From: Limanda limanda
Taxonomy: Eukaryota > Chordata > Actinopteri > Pleuronectiformes > Pleuronectidae
Length of the DNA: 64,000 nt
Assembly: GCF_963576545.1 (NCBI RefSeq)
Contig: NW_026870442.1
Span: 26,339-90,338, forward strand
Reading direction: 5' to 3'
The notes beneath the pieces are model-generated. The model was not told where the DNA came from and searched no databases. It saw only the letters and a list, made by a program, of their open reading frames with translations. The position numbers and the translations under genes were made by a program. Positions within the stretch are counted from its first letter, which is position 1; every line of letters starts with the position of its first letter. This document shows, piece after piece, positions 22,839-35,500 of this stretch.

Positions 22839-25497
22839 CTCAGATTTTGGGGGAATTTCGTCGGTCGACCTCTTCCGAAGGTCGTACAAGCTCGGGGATG
22901 GTACCAATCGATCTGCAGGACCCAAATTAGTCCAGATGCAACCACTTTCCAAGTCTCTCCGACCTTCACAAAAAAAGTTATTCAAGAATATCTCTTTCTC
23001 CTATGTGCTTTCATCCCTAACCCTAACCCTAACCCTTCCGAAAGTCGGAGAAGCTCAAGGATGGTACTGATCGATGCGCGCTACCCCATTTAGTGGGGGT
23101 AGAGCCTACTTGCAAGTCTCTCCGACCTTTACAAAAAAAGTTATTCAAGAATATCTCTTTCTCCTATGTGCTTTCATCCCTAACCCTAACCCTAACCCTT
23201 CCGAAAGTCGGAGAAGCTCAAGGATGGTACCGATCGATGCGCGCAACCCCATTTAGTGGGGGTAGAGCCTACTTGCAAGTCTCTCCGACCTTCACAAAAA
23301 AAGTTATTCAAGAATATCTCCTCAGATTTGGGGGAATTTCGTCGGTCGACCTCTTCCGAAGGTCGTACAAGCTCGGGGATGGTACCAATCGATCCGCAGG
23401 ACCCAAATTAGTCCAGATGCAACCACTTTCCAAGTCTCTCCGACCTTCACAAAAAAAGTTATTCAAGAATATCTCTTTCTCCTATGTGCTTTCATCCCTA
23501 ACCCTAACCCTAACCCTTCCGAAAGTCGGAGAAGCTCAAGGATGGTACCGATCGATGCGCGCTACCCCATTTAGTGGGGGTAGAGCCTACTTGCAAGTCT
23601 CTCCGACCTTCACAAAAAAAGTTATTCAAGAATATCTCTTTCTCCTATGTGCTTTCATCCCTAACCCTAACCCTAACCCTTCCGAAAGTCGGAGAAGCTC
23701 AAGGATGGTACCGATCGATGCGCGCTACCCCATTTAGTGGGGGTAGAGCCTACTTGCAAGTCTCTCCGACCTTCACAAAAAAAGTTATTCAAGAATATCT
23801 CTTTCTCCTATGTGCTTTCATCCCTAACCCTAACCCTAACCCTTCCGAAAGTCGGAGAAGCTCAAGGATGGTACTGATCGATGCGCGCAACCCCATTTAG
23901 TGGGGGTAGAGCCTACTTGCAAGTCTCTCCGACCTTCACAAAAAAAGTTATTCAAGAATATCTCCTCAGATTTGGGGGAATTTCGTCGGTCGACCTCTTC
24001 CGAAGGTCGTACAAGCTCGGGGATGGTACCAATCGATCTGCAGGACCCAAATTAGTCCAGATGCAACCACTTTCCAAGTCTCTCCGACCTTCACAAAAAA
24101 AGTTATTCAAGAATATCTCTTTCTCCTATGTGCTTTCATCCCTAACCCTAACCCTTCCGAAAGTCGGAGAAGCTCAAGGATGGTACCGATCGATGCGCGC
24201 TACCCCATTTAGTGGGGGTAGAGCCTACTTGCAAGTCTCTCCGACCTTCACAAAAAAAGTTATTCAAGAATATCTCTTTCTCCTATGTGCTTTCATCCCT
24301 AACCCTAACCCTAACCCTTCCGAAAGTCGGAGAAGCTCAAGGATGGTACCGATCGATGCGCGCTACCCCATTTAGTGGGGGTAAAGCCTACTTGCAAGTC
24401 TCTCCGACCTTCACAAAAAAAGTTATTCAAGAATATCTCCTCAGATTTGGGGGAATTTCGTCGGTCGACCTCTTCCGAAGGTCGTACAAGCTCGGGGATG
24501 GTACCAATCGATCTGCAGGACCCAAATTAGTCCAGATGCAACCACTTTCCAAGTCTCTCCGACCTTCACAAAAAAAGTTATTCAAGAATATCTCTTTCTC
24601 CTATGTGCTTTCATCCCTAACCCTAACCCTAACCCTTCCGAAAGTCGGAGAAGCTCAAGGATGGTACCGATCGATGCGCGCTACCCCATTTAGTGGGGGT
24701 AGAGCCTACTTGCAAGTCTCTCCGACCTTCACAAAAAAAGTTATTCAAGAATATCTCTTTCTCCTATGTGCTTTCATCCCTAACCCTAACCCTAACCCTT
24801 CCGAAAGTCGGAGAAGCTCAAGGATGGTACCGATCGATGCGCGCTACCCCATTTAGTGGGGGTAGAGCCTACTTGCAAGTCTCTCCGACCTTCACAAAAA
24901 AAGTTATTCAAGAATATCTCTTTCTCCTATGTGCTTTCATCCCTAACCCTAACCCTAACCCTTCCGAAAGTCGGAGAAGCTCAAGGATGGTACCGATCGA
25001 TGCGCGCTACCCCATTTAGTGGGGGTAGAGCCTACTTGCAAGTCTCTCCGACCTTCACAAAAAAAGTTATTCAAGAATATCTCTTTCTCCTATGTGCTTT
25101 CATCCCTAACCCTAACCCTAACCCTTCCGAAAGTCGGAGAAGCTCAAGGATGGTACCGATCGATGCGCGCTACCCCATTTAGTGGGGGTAGAGCCTACTT
25201 GCAAGTCTCTCCGACCTTCACAAAAAAAGTTATTCAAGAATATCTCTTTCTCCTATGTGCTTTCATCCCTAACCCTAACCCTAACCCTTCCGAAAGTCGG
25301 AGAAGCTCAAGGATGGTACCGATCGATGCGCGCTACCCCATTTAGTGGGGGTAGAGCCTACTTGCAAGTCTCTCCGACCTTCACAAAAAAAGTTATTCAA
25401 GAATATCTCTTTCTCCTATGTGCTTTCATCCCTAACCCTAACCCTAACCCTTCCGAAAGTCGGAGAAGCTCAAGGATGGTACTGATCGATGCGCGCA

Positions 25498-27415
25498 ACC
25501 CCATTTAGTGGGGGTAGAGCCTACTTGCAAGTCTCTCCGACCTTCACAAAAAAAGTTATTCAAGAATATCTCCTCAGATTTTGGGGGAATTTCGTCGGTC
25601 GACCTCTTCCGAAGGTCGTACAAGCTCGGGGATGGTACCAATCGATTTGCAGGACCCAAATTAGTCCAGATGCAACCAATTTGCAAGTCTCTCCGACCTT
25701 CACAAAAAAAGTTATTCAAGAATATCTCTTTCTCCTATGTGCTTTCATCCCTAACCCTAACCCTAACCCTTCCGAAAGTCGGAGAAGCTCAAGGATAGTA
25801 CCGATCGATGCGCGCTACCCCATTTAGTGGGGGTAGAGCCTACTTGCAAGTCTTTCCGACCTTCACAAAAAAAGTTATTCAAGAATATCTCTTTCTCCTA
25901 TGTGCTTTCATCCCTAACCCTAACCCTAACCCTTCCGAAAGTCGGAGAAGCTCAAGGATGGTACCGATCGATGCGCACAACCCCATTTAGTGGGGGTAGA
26001 GCCTACTTGCAAGTCTCTCCGACCTTCACAAAAAAAGTTATTCAAGAATATCTCCTCAGATTTGGGGGAATTTCGTCGGTCGACCTCTTCCGAAGGTCGT
26101 ACAAGCTCGGGGATGGTACCAATCTATCCGCAGGACCCAAATTAGTCCAGATGCAACCACTTTCCAAGTCTCTCCGACCTTCACAAAAAAAGTTATTCAA
26201 GAATATCTCTTTCTCCTATGTGCTTTCATCCCTAACCCTAACCCTAACCCTTCCGAAAGTCGGAGAAGCTCAAGGATGGTACCGATCGATGTGCGCTACC
26301 CCATTTAGTGGGGGTAGAGCCTACTTGCAAGTCTCTCCGACCTTCACAAAAAAAGTTATTCAAGAATATCTCTTTCTCCTATGTGCTTTCATCCCTAACC
26401 CTAACCCTAACCCTTCCGAAAGTCGGAGAAGCTCAAGGATGGTACCGATCGATGCGCGCTACCCCATTTAGTGGGGGTAGAGCCTACTTGCAAGTCTCTC
26501 CGACCTTCACAAAAAAAGTTATTCAAGAATATCTCTTTCTCCTATGTGCTTTCATCCCTAACCCTAACCCTAACCCTTCCGAAAGTCGGAGAAGCTCAAG
26601 GATGGTACCGATCGATGCGTGCTACCCCATTTAGTGGGGGTAGAGCCTACTTGCAAGTCTCTCCGACCTTCACAAAAAAAGTTATTCAAGAATATCTCTT
26701 TCTCCTATGTGCTTTCATCCCTAACCCTAACCCTAACCCTTCCGAAAGTCGGAGAAGCTCAAGGATGGTACTGATCGATGTGCGCAACCCCATTTAGTGG
26801 GGGTAGAGCCTACTTGCAAGTCTCTCCGACCTTCACAAAAAAAGTTATTCAAGAATATCTCCTCAGATTTGGGGGAATTTCGTCGGTCGACCTCTTCCGA
26901 AGGTCGTACAAGCTCGGGGATGGTACCAATCGATCCGCAGGACCCAAATTAGTCCAGATGCAACCACTTTCCAAGTCTCTCCGACCTTCACAAAAAAAGT
27001 TATTCAAGAATATCTCTTTCTCCTATGTGCTTTCATCCCTAACCCTAACCCTAACCCTTCCGAAAGTCGGAGAAGCTCAAGGATGGTACTGATCGATGCG
27101 CGCTACCCCATTTAGTGGGGGTAGAGCCTACTTGCAAGTCTCTCCGACCTTCACAAAAAAAGTTATTCAAGAATATCTCTTTCTCCTATGTGCTTTCATC
27201 CCTAACCCTAACCCTAACCCTTCCGAAAGTCGGAGAAGCTCAAGGATGGTACCGATCGATGCGCGCTACCCCATTTAGTGGGGGTAAAGCCTACTTGCAA
27301 GTCTCTCCGACCTTCACAAAAAAAGTTATTCAAGAATATCTCCTCAGATTTGGGGGAATTTCGTCGGTCGACCTCTTCCGAAGGTCGTACAAGCTCGGGG
27401 ATGGTACCAATCGAT
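25498..27415 (+). repeat. 1.9-kb block, left copy (offset 5136)
   Basis: A cluster of rare variants is shared with 30634-32551: gatttgcagg and accaatttgc in B156 (25647, 25679), ggatagtacc (25795), caagtctttcc (25853), gcgcacaacc (25977), aatctatcc (26124) and gatgtgcgctacc (26291). The block is also related to 12218-13506 and 16723-18011 (offset 8850 from the latter), but with extra substitutions, so it is an older relative of those copies. Confidence 0.87.
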
Positions 27416-30400
27416 CTGCAGGACCCAAATTAGTCCAGATGCAACCACTTTCCAAGTCTCTCCGACCTTCACAAAAAAAGTTATTCAAGAATATCTCTTT
27501 CTCCTATGTGCTTTCATCCCTAACCCTAACCCTAACCCTTCCGAAAGTCGGAGAAGCTCAAGGATGGTACCGATCGATGCGCGCTACCCCATTTAGTGGG
27601 GGTAGAGCCTACTTGCAAGTCTCTCCGACCTTCACAAAAAAAGTTATTCAAGAATATCTCTTTCTCCTATGTGCTTTCATCCCTAACCCTAACCCTAACC
27701 CTTCCGAAAGTCGGAGAAGCTCAAGGATGGTACCGATCGATGCGCGCTACCCCATTTAGTGGGGGTAGAGCCTACTTGCAAGTCTCTCCGACCTTCACAA
27801 AAAAAGTTATTCAAGAATATCTCTTTCTCCTATGTGCTTTCATCCCTAACCCTAACCCTAACCCTTCCGAAAGTCGGAGAAGCTCAAGGATGGTACCGAT
27901 CGATGCGCGCTACCCCATTTAGTGGGGGTAGAGCCTACTTGCAAGTCTCTCCGACCTTCACAAAAAAAGTTATTCAAGAATATCTCTTTCTCCTATGTGC
28001 TTTCATCCCTAACCCTAACCCTAACCCTTCCGAAAGTCGGAGAAGCTCAAGGATGGTACTGATCGATGCGCGCAACCCCATTTAGTGGGGGTAGAGCCTA
28101 CTTGCAAGTCTCTCCGACCTTCACAAAAAAAGTTATTCAAGAATATCTCCTCAGATTTTGGGGGAATTTCGTCGGTCGACCTCTTCCGAAGGTCGTACAA
28201 GCTCGGGGATGGTACCAATCGATCTGCAGGACCCAAATTAGTCCAGATGCAACCACTTTCCAAGTCTCTCCGACCTTCACAAAAAAAGTTATTCAAGAAT
28301 ATCTCTTTCTCCTATGTGCTTTCATCCCTAACCCTAACCCTAACCCTTCCGAAAGTCGGAGAAGCTCAAGGATGGTACTGATCGATGCGCGCTACCCCAT
28401 TTAGTGGGGGTAGAGCCTACTTGCAAGTCTCTCCGACCTTCACAAAAAAAGTTATTCAAGAATATCTCTTTCTCCTATGTGCTTTCATCCCTAACCCTAA
28501 CCCTAACCCTTCCGAAAGTCGGAGAAGCTCAAGGATGGTACCGATCGATGCGCGCAACCCCATTTAGTGGGGGTAGAGCCTACTTGCAAGTCTCTCCGAC
28601 CTTCACAAAAAAAGTTATTCAAGAATATCTCCTCAGATTTGGGGGAATTTCGTCGGTCGACCTCTTCCGAAGGTCGTACAAGCTCGGGGATGGTACCAAT
28701 CGATCCGCAGGACCCAAATTAGTCCAGATGCAACCACTTTCCAAGTCTCTCCGACCTTCACAAAAAAAGTTATTCAAGAATATCTCTTTCTCCTATGTGC
28801 TTTCATCCCTAACCCTAACCCTTCCGAAAGTCGGAGAAGCTCAAGGATGGTACCGATCGATGCGCGCTACCCCATTTAGTGGGGGTAGAGCCTACTTGCA
28901 AGTCTCTCCGACCTTCACAAAAAAAGTTATTCAAGAATATCTCTTTCTCCTATGTGCTTTCATCCCTAACCCTAACCCTAACCCTTCCGAAAGTCGGAGA
29001 AGCTCAAGGATGGTACCGATCGATGCGCGCTACCCCATTTAGTGGGGGTAGAGCCTACTTGCAAGTCTCTCCGACCTTCACAAAAAAAGTTATTCAAGAA
29101 TATCTCTTTCTCCTATGTGCTTTCATCCCTAACCCTAACCCTTCCGAAAGTCGGAGAAGCTCAAGGATGGTACTGATCGATGCGCGCAACCCCATTTAGT
29201 GGGGGTAGAGCCTACTTGCAAGTCTCTCCGACCTTCACAAAAAAAGTTATTCAAGAATATCTCCTCAGATTTGGGGGAATTTCGTCGGTCGACCTCTTCC
29301 GAAGGTCGTACAAGCTCGGGGATGGTACCAATCGATCTGCAGGACCCAAATTAGTCCAGATGCAACCACTTTCCAAGTCTCTCCGACCTTCACAAAAAAA
29401 GTTATTCAAGAATATCTCTTTCTCCTATGTGCTTTCATCCCTAACCCTAACCCTTCCGAAAGTCGGAGAAGCTCAAGGATGGTACCGATCGATGCGCGCT
29501 ACCCCATTTAGTGGGGGTAGAGCCTACTTGCAAGTCTCTCCGACCTTCACAAAAAAAGTTATTCAAGAATATCTCTTTCTCCTATGTGCTTTCATCCCTA
29601 ACCCTAACCCTAACCCTTCCGAAAGTCGGAGAAGCTCAAGGATGGTACCGATCGATGCGCGCTACCCCATTTAGTGGGGGTAGAGCCTACTTGCAAGTCT
29701 CTCCGACCTTCACAAAAAAAGTTATTCAAGAATATCTCCTCAGATTTGGGGGAATTTCGTCGGTCGACCTCTTCCGAAGGTCGTACAAGCTCGGGGATGG
29801 TACCAATCGATCTGCAGGACCCAAATTAGTCCAGATGCAACCACTTTCCAAGTCTCTCCGACCTTCACAAAAAAAGTTATTCAAGAATATCTCTTTCTCC
29901 TATGTGCTTTCATCCCTAACCCTAACCCTAACCCTTCCGAAAGTCGGAGAAGCTCAAGGATGGTACCGATCGATGCGCGCTACCCCATTTAGTGGGGGTA
30001 GAGCCTACTTGCAAGTCTCTCCGACCTTCACAAAAAAAGTTATTCAAGAATATCTCTTTCTCCTATGTGCTTTCATCCCTAACCCTAACCCTAACCCTTC
30101 CGAAAGTCGGAGAAGCTCAAGGATGGTACCGATCGATGCGCGCTACCCCATTTAGTGGGGGTAGAGCCTACTTGCAAGTCTCTCCGACCTTCACAAAAAA
30201 AGTTATTCAAGAATATCTCTTTCTCCTATGTGCTTTCATCCCTAACCCTAACCCTAACCCTTCCGAAAGTCGGAGAAGCTCAAGGATGGTACCGATCGAT
30301 GCGCGCTACCCCATTTAGTGGGGGTAGAGCCTACTTGCAAGTCTCTCCGACCTTCACAAAAAAAGTTATTCAAGAATATCTCTTTCTCCTATGTGCTTTC

Positions 30401-30633
30401 ATCCCTAACCCTAACCCTAACCCTTCCGAAAGTCGGAGAAGCTCAAGGATGGTACCGATCGATGCGCGCTACCCCATTTAGTGGGGGTAGAGCCTACTTG
30501 CAAGTCTCTCCGACCTTCACAAAAAAAGTTATTCAAGAATATCTCTTTCTCCTATGTGCTTTCATCCCTAACCCTAACCCTAACCCTTCCGAAAGTCGGA
30601 GAAGCTCAAGGATGGTACCGATCGATGCGCGCT

Positions 30634-32551
30634 ACCCCATTTAGTGGGGGTAGAGCCTACTTGCAAGTCTCTCCGACCTTCACAAAAAAAGTTATTCAAG
30701 AATATCTCCTCAGATTTTGGGGGAATTTCGTCGGTCGACCTCTTCCGAAGGTCGTACAAGCTCGGGGATGGTACCAATCGATTTGCAGGACCCAAATTAG
30801 TCCAGATGCAACCAATTTGCAAGTCTCTCCGACCTTCACAAAAAAAGTTATTCAAGAATATCTCTTTCTCCTATGTGCTTTCATCCCTAACCCTAACCCT
30901 AACCCTTCCGAAAGTCGGAGAAGCTCAAGGATAGTACCGATCGATGCGCGCTACCCCATTTAGTGGGGGTAGAGCCTACTTGCAAGTCTTTCCGACCTTC
31001 ACAAAAAAAGTTATTCAAGAATATCTCTTTCTCCTATGTGCTTTCATCCCTAACCCTAACCCTAACCCTTCCGAAAGTCGGAGAAGCTCAAGGATGGTAC
31101 CGATCGATGCGCACAACCCCATTTAGTGGGGGTAGAGCCTACTTGCAAGTCTCTCCGACCTTCACAAAAAAAGTTATTCAAGAATATCTCCTCAGATTTG
31201 GGGGAATTTCGTCGGTCGACCTCTTCCGAAGGTCGTACAAGCTCGGGGATGGTACCAATCTATCCGCAGGACCCAAATTAGTCCAGATGCAACCACTTTC
31301 CAAGTCTCTCCGACCTTCACAAAAAAAGTTATTCAAGAATATCTCTTTCTCCTATGTGCTTTCATCCCTAACCCTAACCCTAACCCTTCCGAAAGTCGGA
31401 GAAGCTCAAGGATGGTACCGATCGATGTGCGCTACCCCATTTAGTGGGGGTAGAGCCTACTTGCAAGTCTCTCCGACCTTCACAAAAAAAGTTATTCAAG
31501 AATATCTCTTTCTCCTATGTGCTTTCATCCCTAACCCTAACCCTAACCCTTCCGAAAGTCGGAGAAGCTCAAGGATGGTACCGATCGATGCGCGCTACCC
31601 CATTTAGTGGGGGTAGAGCCTACTTGCAAGTCTCTCCGACCTTCACAAAAAAAGTTATTCAAGAATATCTCTTTCTCCTATGTGCTTTCATCCCTAACCC
31701 TAACCCTAACCCTTCCGAAAGTCGGAGAAGCTCAAGGATGGTACCGATCGATGCGTGCTACCCCATTTAGTGGGGGTAGAGCCTACTTGCAAGTCTCTCC
31801 GACCTTCACAAAAAAAGTTATTCAAGAATATCTCTTTCTCCTATGTGCTTTCATCCCTAACCCTAACCCTAACCCTTCCGAAAGTCGGAGAAGCTCAAGG
31901 ATGGTACTGATCGATGTGCGCAACCCCATTTAGTGGGGGTAGAGCCTACTTGCAAGTCTCTCCGACCTTCACAAAAAAAGTTATTCAAGAATATCTCCTC
32001 AGATTTGGGGGAATTTCGTCGGTCGACCTCTTCCGAAGGTCGTACAAGCTCGGGGATGGTACCAATCGATCCGCAGGACCCAAATTAGTCCAGATGCAAC
32101 CACTTTCCAAGTCTCTCCGACCTTCACAAAAAAAGTTATTCAAGAATATCTCTTTCTCCTATGTGCTTTCATCCCTAACCCTAACCCTAACCCTTCCGAA
32201 AGTCGGAGAAGCTCAAGGATGGTACTGATCGATGCGCGCTACCCCATTTAGTGGGGGTAGAGCCTACTTGCAAGTCTCTCCGACCTTCACAAAAAAAGTT
32301 ATTCAAGAATATCTCTTTCTCCTATGTGCTTTCATCCCTAACCCTAACCCTAACCCTTCCGAAAGTCGGAGAAGCTCAAGGATGGTACCGATCGATGCGC
32401 GCTACCCCATTTAGTGGGGGTAAAGCCTACTTGCAAGTCTCTCCGACCTTCACAAAAAAAGTTATTCAAGAATATCTCCTCAGATTTGGGGGAATTTCGT
32501 CGGTCGACCTCTTCCGAAGGTCGTACAAGCTCGGGGATGGTACCAATCGAT
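30634..32551 (+). repeat. 1.9-kb block, right copy (offset 5136)
   Basis: This is the counterpart of 25498-27415, carrying the same rare variants. Similarity weakens after about 32,550: the next B has tccgcagg where the left copy has tctgcagg. Confidence 0.87.
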
Positions 32552-35500
32552 CCGCAGGACCCAAATTAGTCCAGATGCAACCACTTTCCAAGTCTCTCCG
32601 ACCTTCACAAAAAAAGTTATTCAAGAATATCTCTTTCTCCTATGTGCTTTCATCCCTAACCCTAACCCTAACCCTTCCGAAAGTCGGAGAAGCTCAAGGA
32701 TGGTACTGATCGATGCGCGCTACCCCATTTAGTGGGGGTAGAGCCTACTTGCAAGTCTCTCCGACCTTCACAAAAAAAGTTATTCAAGAATATCTCTTTC
32801 TCCTATGTGCTTTCATCCCTAACCCTAACCCTAACCCTTCCGAAAGTCGGAGAAGCTCAAGGATGGTACCGATCGATGCGCGCTACCCCATTTAGTGGGG
32901 GTAGAGCCTACTTGCAAGTCTCTCCGACCTTCACAAAAAAAGTTATTCAAGAATATCTCTTTCTCCTATGTGCTTTCATCCCTAACCCTAACCCTAACCC
33001 TTCCGAAAGTCGGAGAAGCTCAAAGATGGTACCGATCGATGTGCGCTACCCCATTTAGTGGGGGTAGAGCCTACTTGCAAGTCTCTCCGACCTTCACAAA
33101 AAAAGTTATTCAAGAATATCTCTTTCTCCTATGTGCTTTCATCCCTAACCCTAACCCTAACCCTTCCGAAAGTCGGAGAAGCTCAAGGATGGTACCGATC
33201 GATGCGCGCTACCCCATTTAGTGGGGGTATAGCCTACTTGCAAGTCTCTCCGACCTTCACAAAAAAAGTTATTCAAGAATATCTCTTTCTCCTATGTGCT
33301 TTCATCCCTAACCCTAACCCTAACCCTTCCGAAAGTCGGAGAAGCTCAAGGATGGTACCGATCGATGCGCGCTACCCCATTTAGTGGGGGTAGAGCCTAC
33401 TTGCAAGTCTCTCCGACCTTCACAAAAAAAGTTATTCAAGAATATCTCTTTCTCCTATGTGCTTTCATCCCTAACCCTAACCCTACCCCTTCCGAAAGTC
33501 GGAGAAGCTCAAGGATGGTACTGATCGATGCGCGCAACCCCATTTAGTGGGGGTAGAGCCTACTTGCAAGTCTCTCCGACCTTCACAAAAAAAGTTATTC
33601 AAGAATATCTCCTCAGATTTGGGGGAATTTCGTCGGTCGACCTCTTCCGAAGGTCGTACAAGCTCAGGGATGGTACCAATCGATCCGCAGGACCCAAATT
33701 AGTCCAGATGCAACCACTTTCCAAGTCTCTCCGACCTTCACAAAAAAAGTTATTCAAGAATATCTCTTTCTCCTATGTGCTTTCATCCCTAACCCTAACC
33801 CTAACCCTTCCGAAAGTCGGAGAAGCTCAAGGATGGTACCGATCGATGCGCGCTACCCCATTTAGTGGGGGTAGAGCCTACTTGCAAGTCTCTCCGACCT
33901 TCACAAAAAAAGTTATTCAAGAATATCTCTTTCTCCTATGTGCTTTCATCCCTAACCCTAACCCTAACCCTTCCGAAAGTCGGAGAAGCTCAAGGATGGT
34001 ACTGATCGATGCGCGCAACCCCATTTAGTGGGGGTAGAGCCTACTTGCAAGTCTCTCCGACCTTCACAAAAAAAGTTATTCAAGAATATCTCCTCAGATT
34101 TTGGGGGAATTTCGTCGGTCGACCTCTTCCGAAGGTCGTACAAGCTCGGGGATGGTACCAATCGATCTGCAGGACCCAAATTAGTCCAGATGCAACCACT
34201 TTCCAAGTCTCTCCGACCTTCACAAAAAAAGTTATTCAAGAATATCTCTTTCTCCTATGTGCTTTCATCCCTAACCCTAACCCTAACCCTTCCGAAAGTC
34301 GGAGAAGCTCAAGGATGGTACTGATCGATGCGCGCTACCCCATTTAGTGGGGGTAGAGCCTACTTGCAAGTCTCTCCGACCTTCACAAAAAAAGTTATTC
34401 AAGAATATCTCTTTCTCCTATGTGCTTTCATCCCTAACCCTAACCCTAACCCTTCCGAAAGTCGGAGAAGCTCAAGGATGGTACCGATCGATGCGCGCAA
34501 CCCCATTTAGTGGGGGTAGAGCCTACTTGCAAGTCTCTCCGACCTTCACAAAAAAAGTTATTCAAGAATATCTCCTCAGATTTGGGGGAATTTCGTCGGT
34601 CGACCTCTTCCGAAGGTCGTACAAGCTCGGGGATGGTACCAATCGATCCGCAGGACCCAAATTAGTCCAGATGCAACCACTTTCCAAGTCTCTCCGACCT
34701 TCACAAAAAAAGTTATTCAAGAATATCTCTTTCTCCTATGTGCTTTCATCCCTAACCCTAACCCTAACCCTTCCGAAAGTCGGAGAAGCTCAAGGATGGT
34801 ACCGATCGATGCGCGCTACCCCATTTAGTGGGGGTAGAGCCTACTTGCAAGTCTCTCCGACCTTCACAAAAAAAGTTATTCAAGAATATCTCTTTCTCCT
34901 ATGTGCTTTCATCCCTAACCCTAACCCTAACCCTTCCGAAAGTCGGAGAAGCTCAAGGATGGTACTGATCGATGCGCGCAACCCCATTTAGTGGGGGTAG
35001 AGCCTACTTGCAAGTCTCTCCGACCTTCACAAAAAAAGTTATTCAAGAATATCTCCTCAGATTTTGGGGGAATTTCGTCGGTCGACCTCTTCCGAAGGTC
35101 GTACAAGCTCGGGGATGGTACCAATCGATCTGCAGGACCCAAATTAGTCCAGATGCAACCACTTTCCAAGTCTCTCCGACCTTCACAAAAAAAGTTATTC
35201 AAGAATATCTCTTTCTCCTATGTGCTTTCATCCCTAACCCTAACCCTAACCCTTCCGAAAGTCGGAGAAGCTCAAGGATGGTACCGATCGATGCGCGCTA
35301 CCCCATTTAGTGGGGGTAGAGCCTACTTGCAAGTCTCTCCGACCTTCACAAAAAAAGTTATTCAAGAATATCTCTTTCTCCTATGTGCTTTCATCCCTAA
35401 CCCTAACCCTAACCCTTCCGAAAGTCGGAGAAGCTCAAGGATGGTACCGATCGATGCGCGCAACCCCATTTAGTGGGGGTAGAGCCTACTTGCAAGTCTC

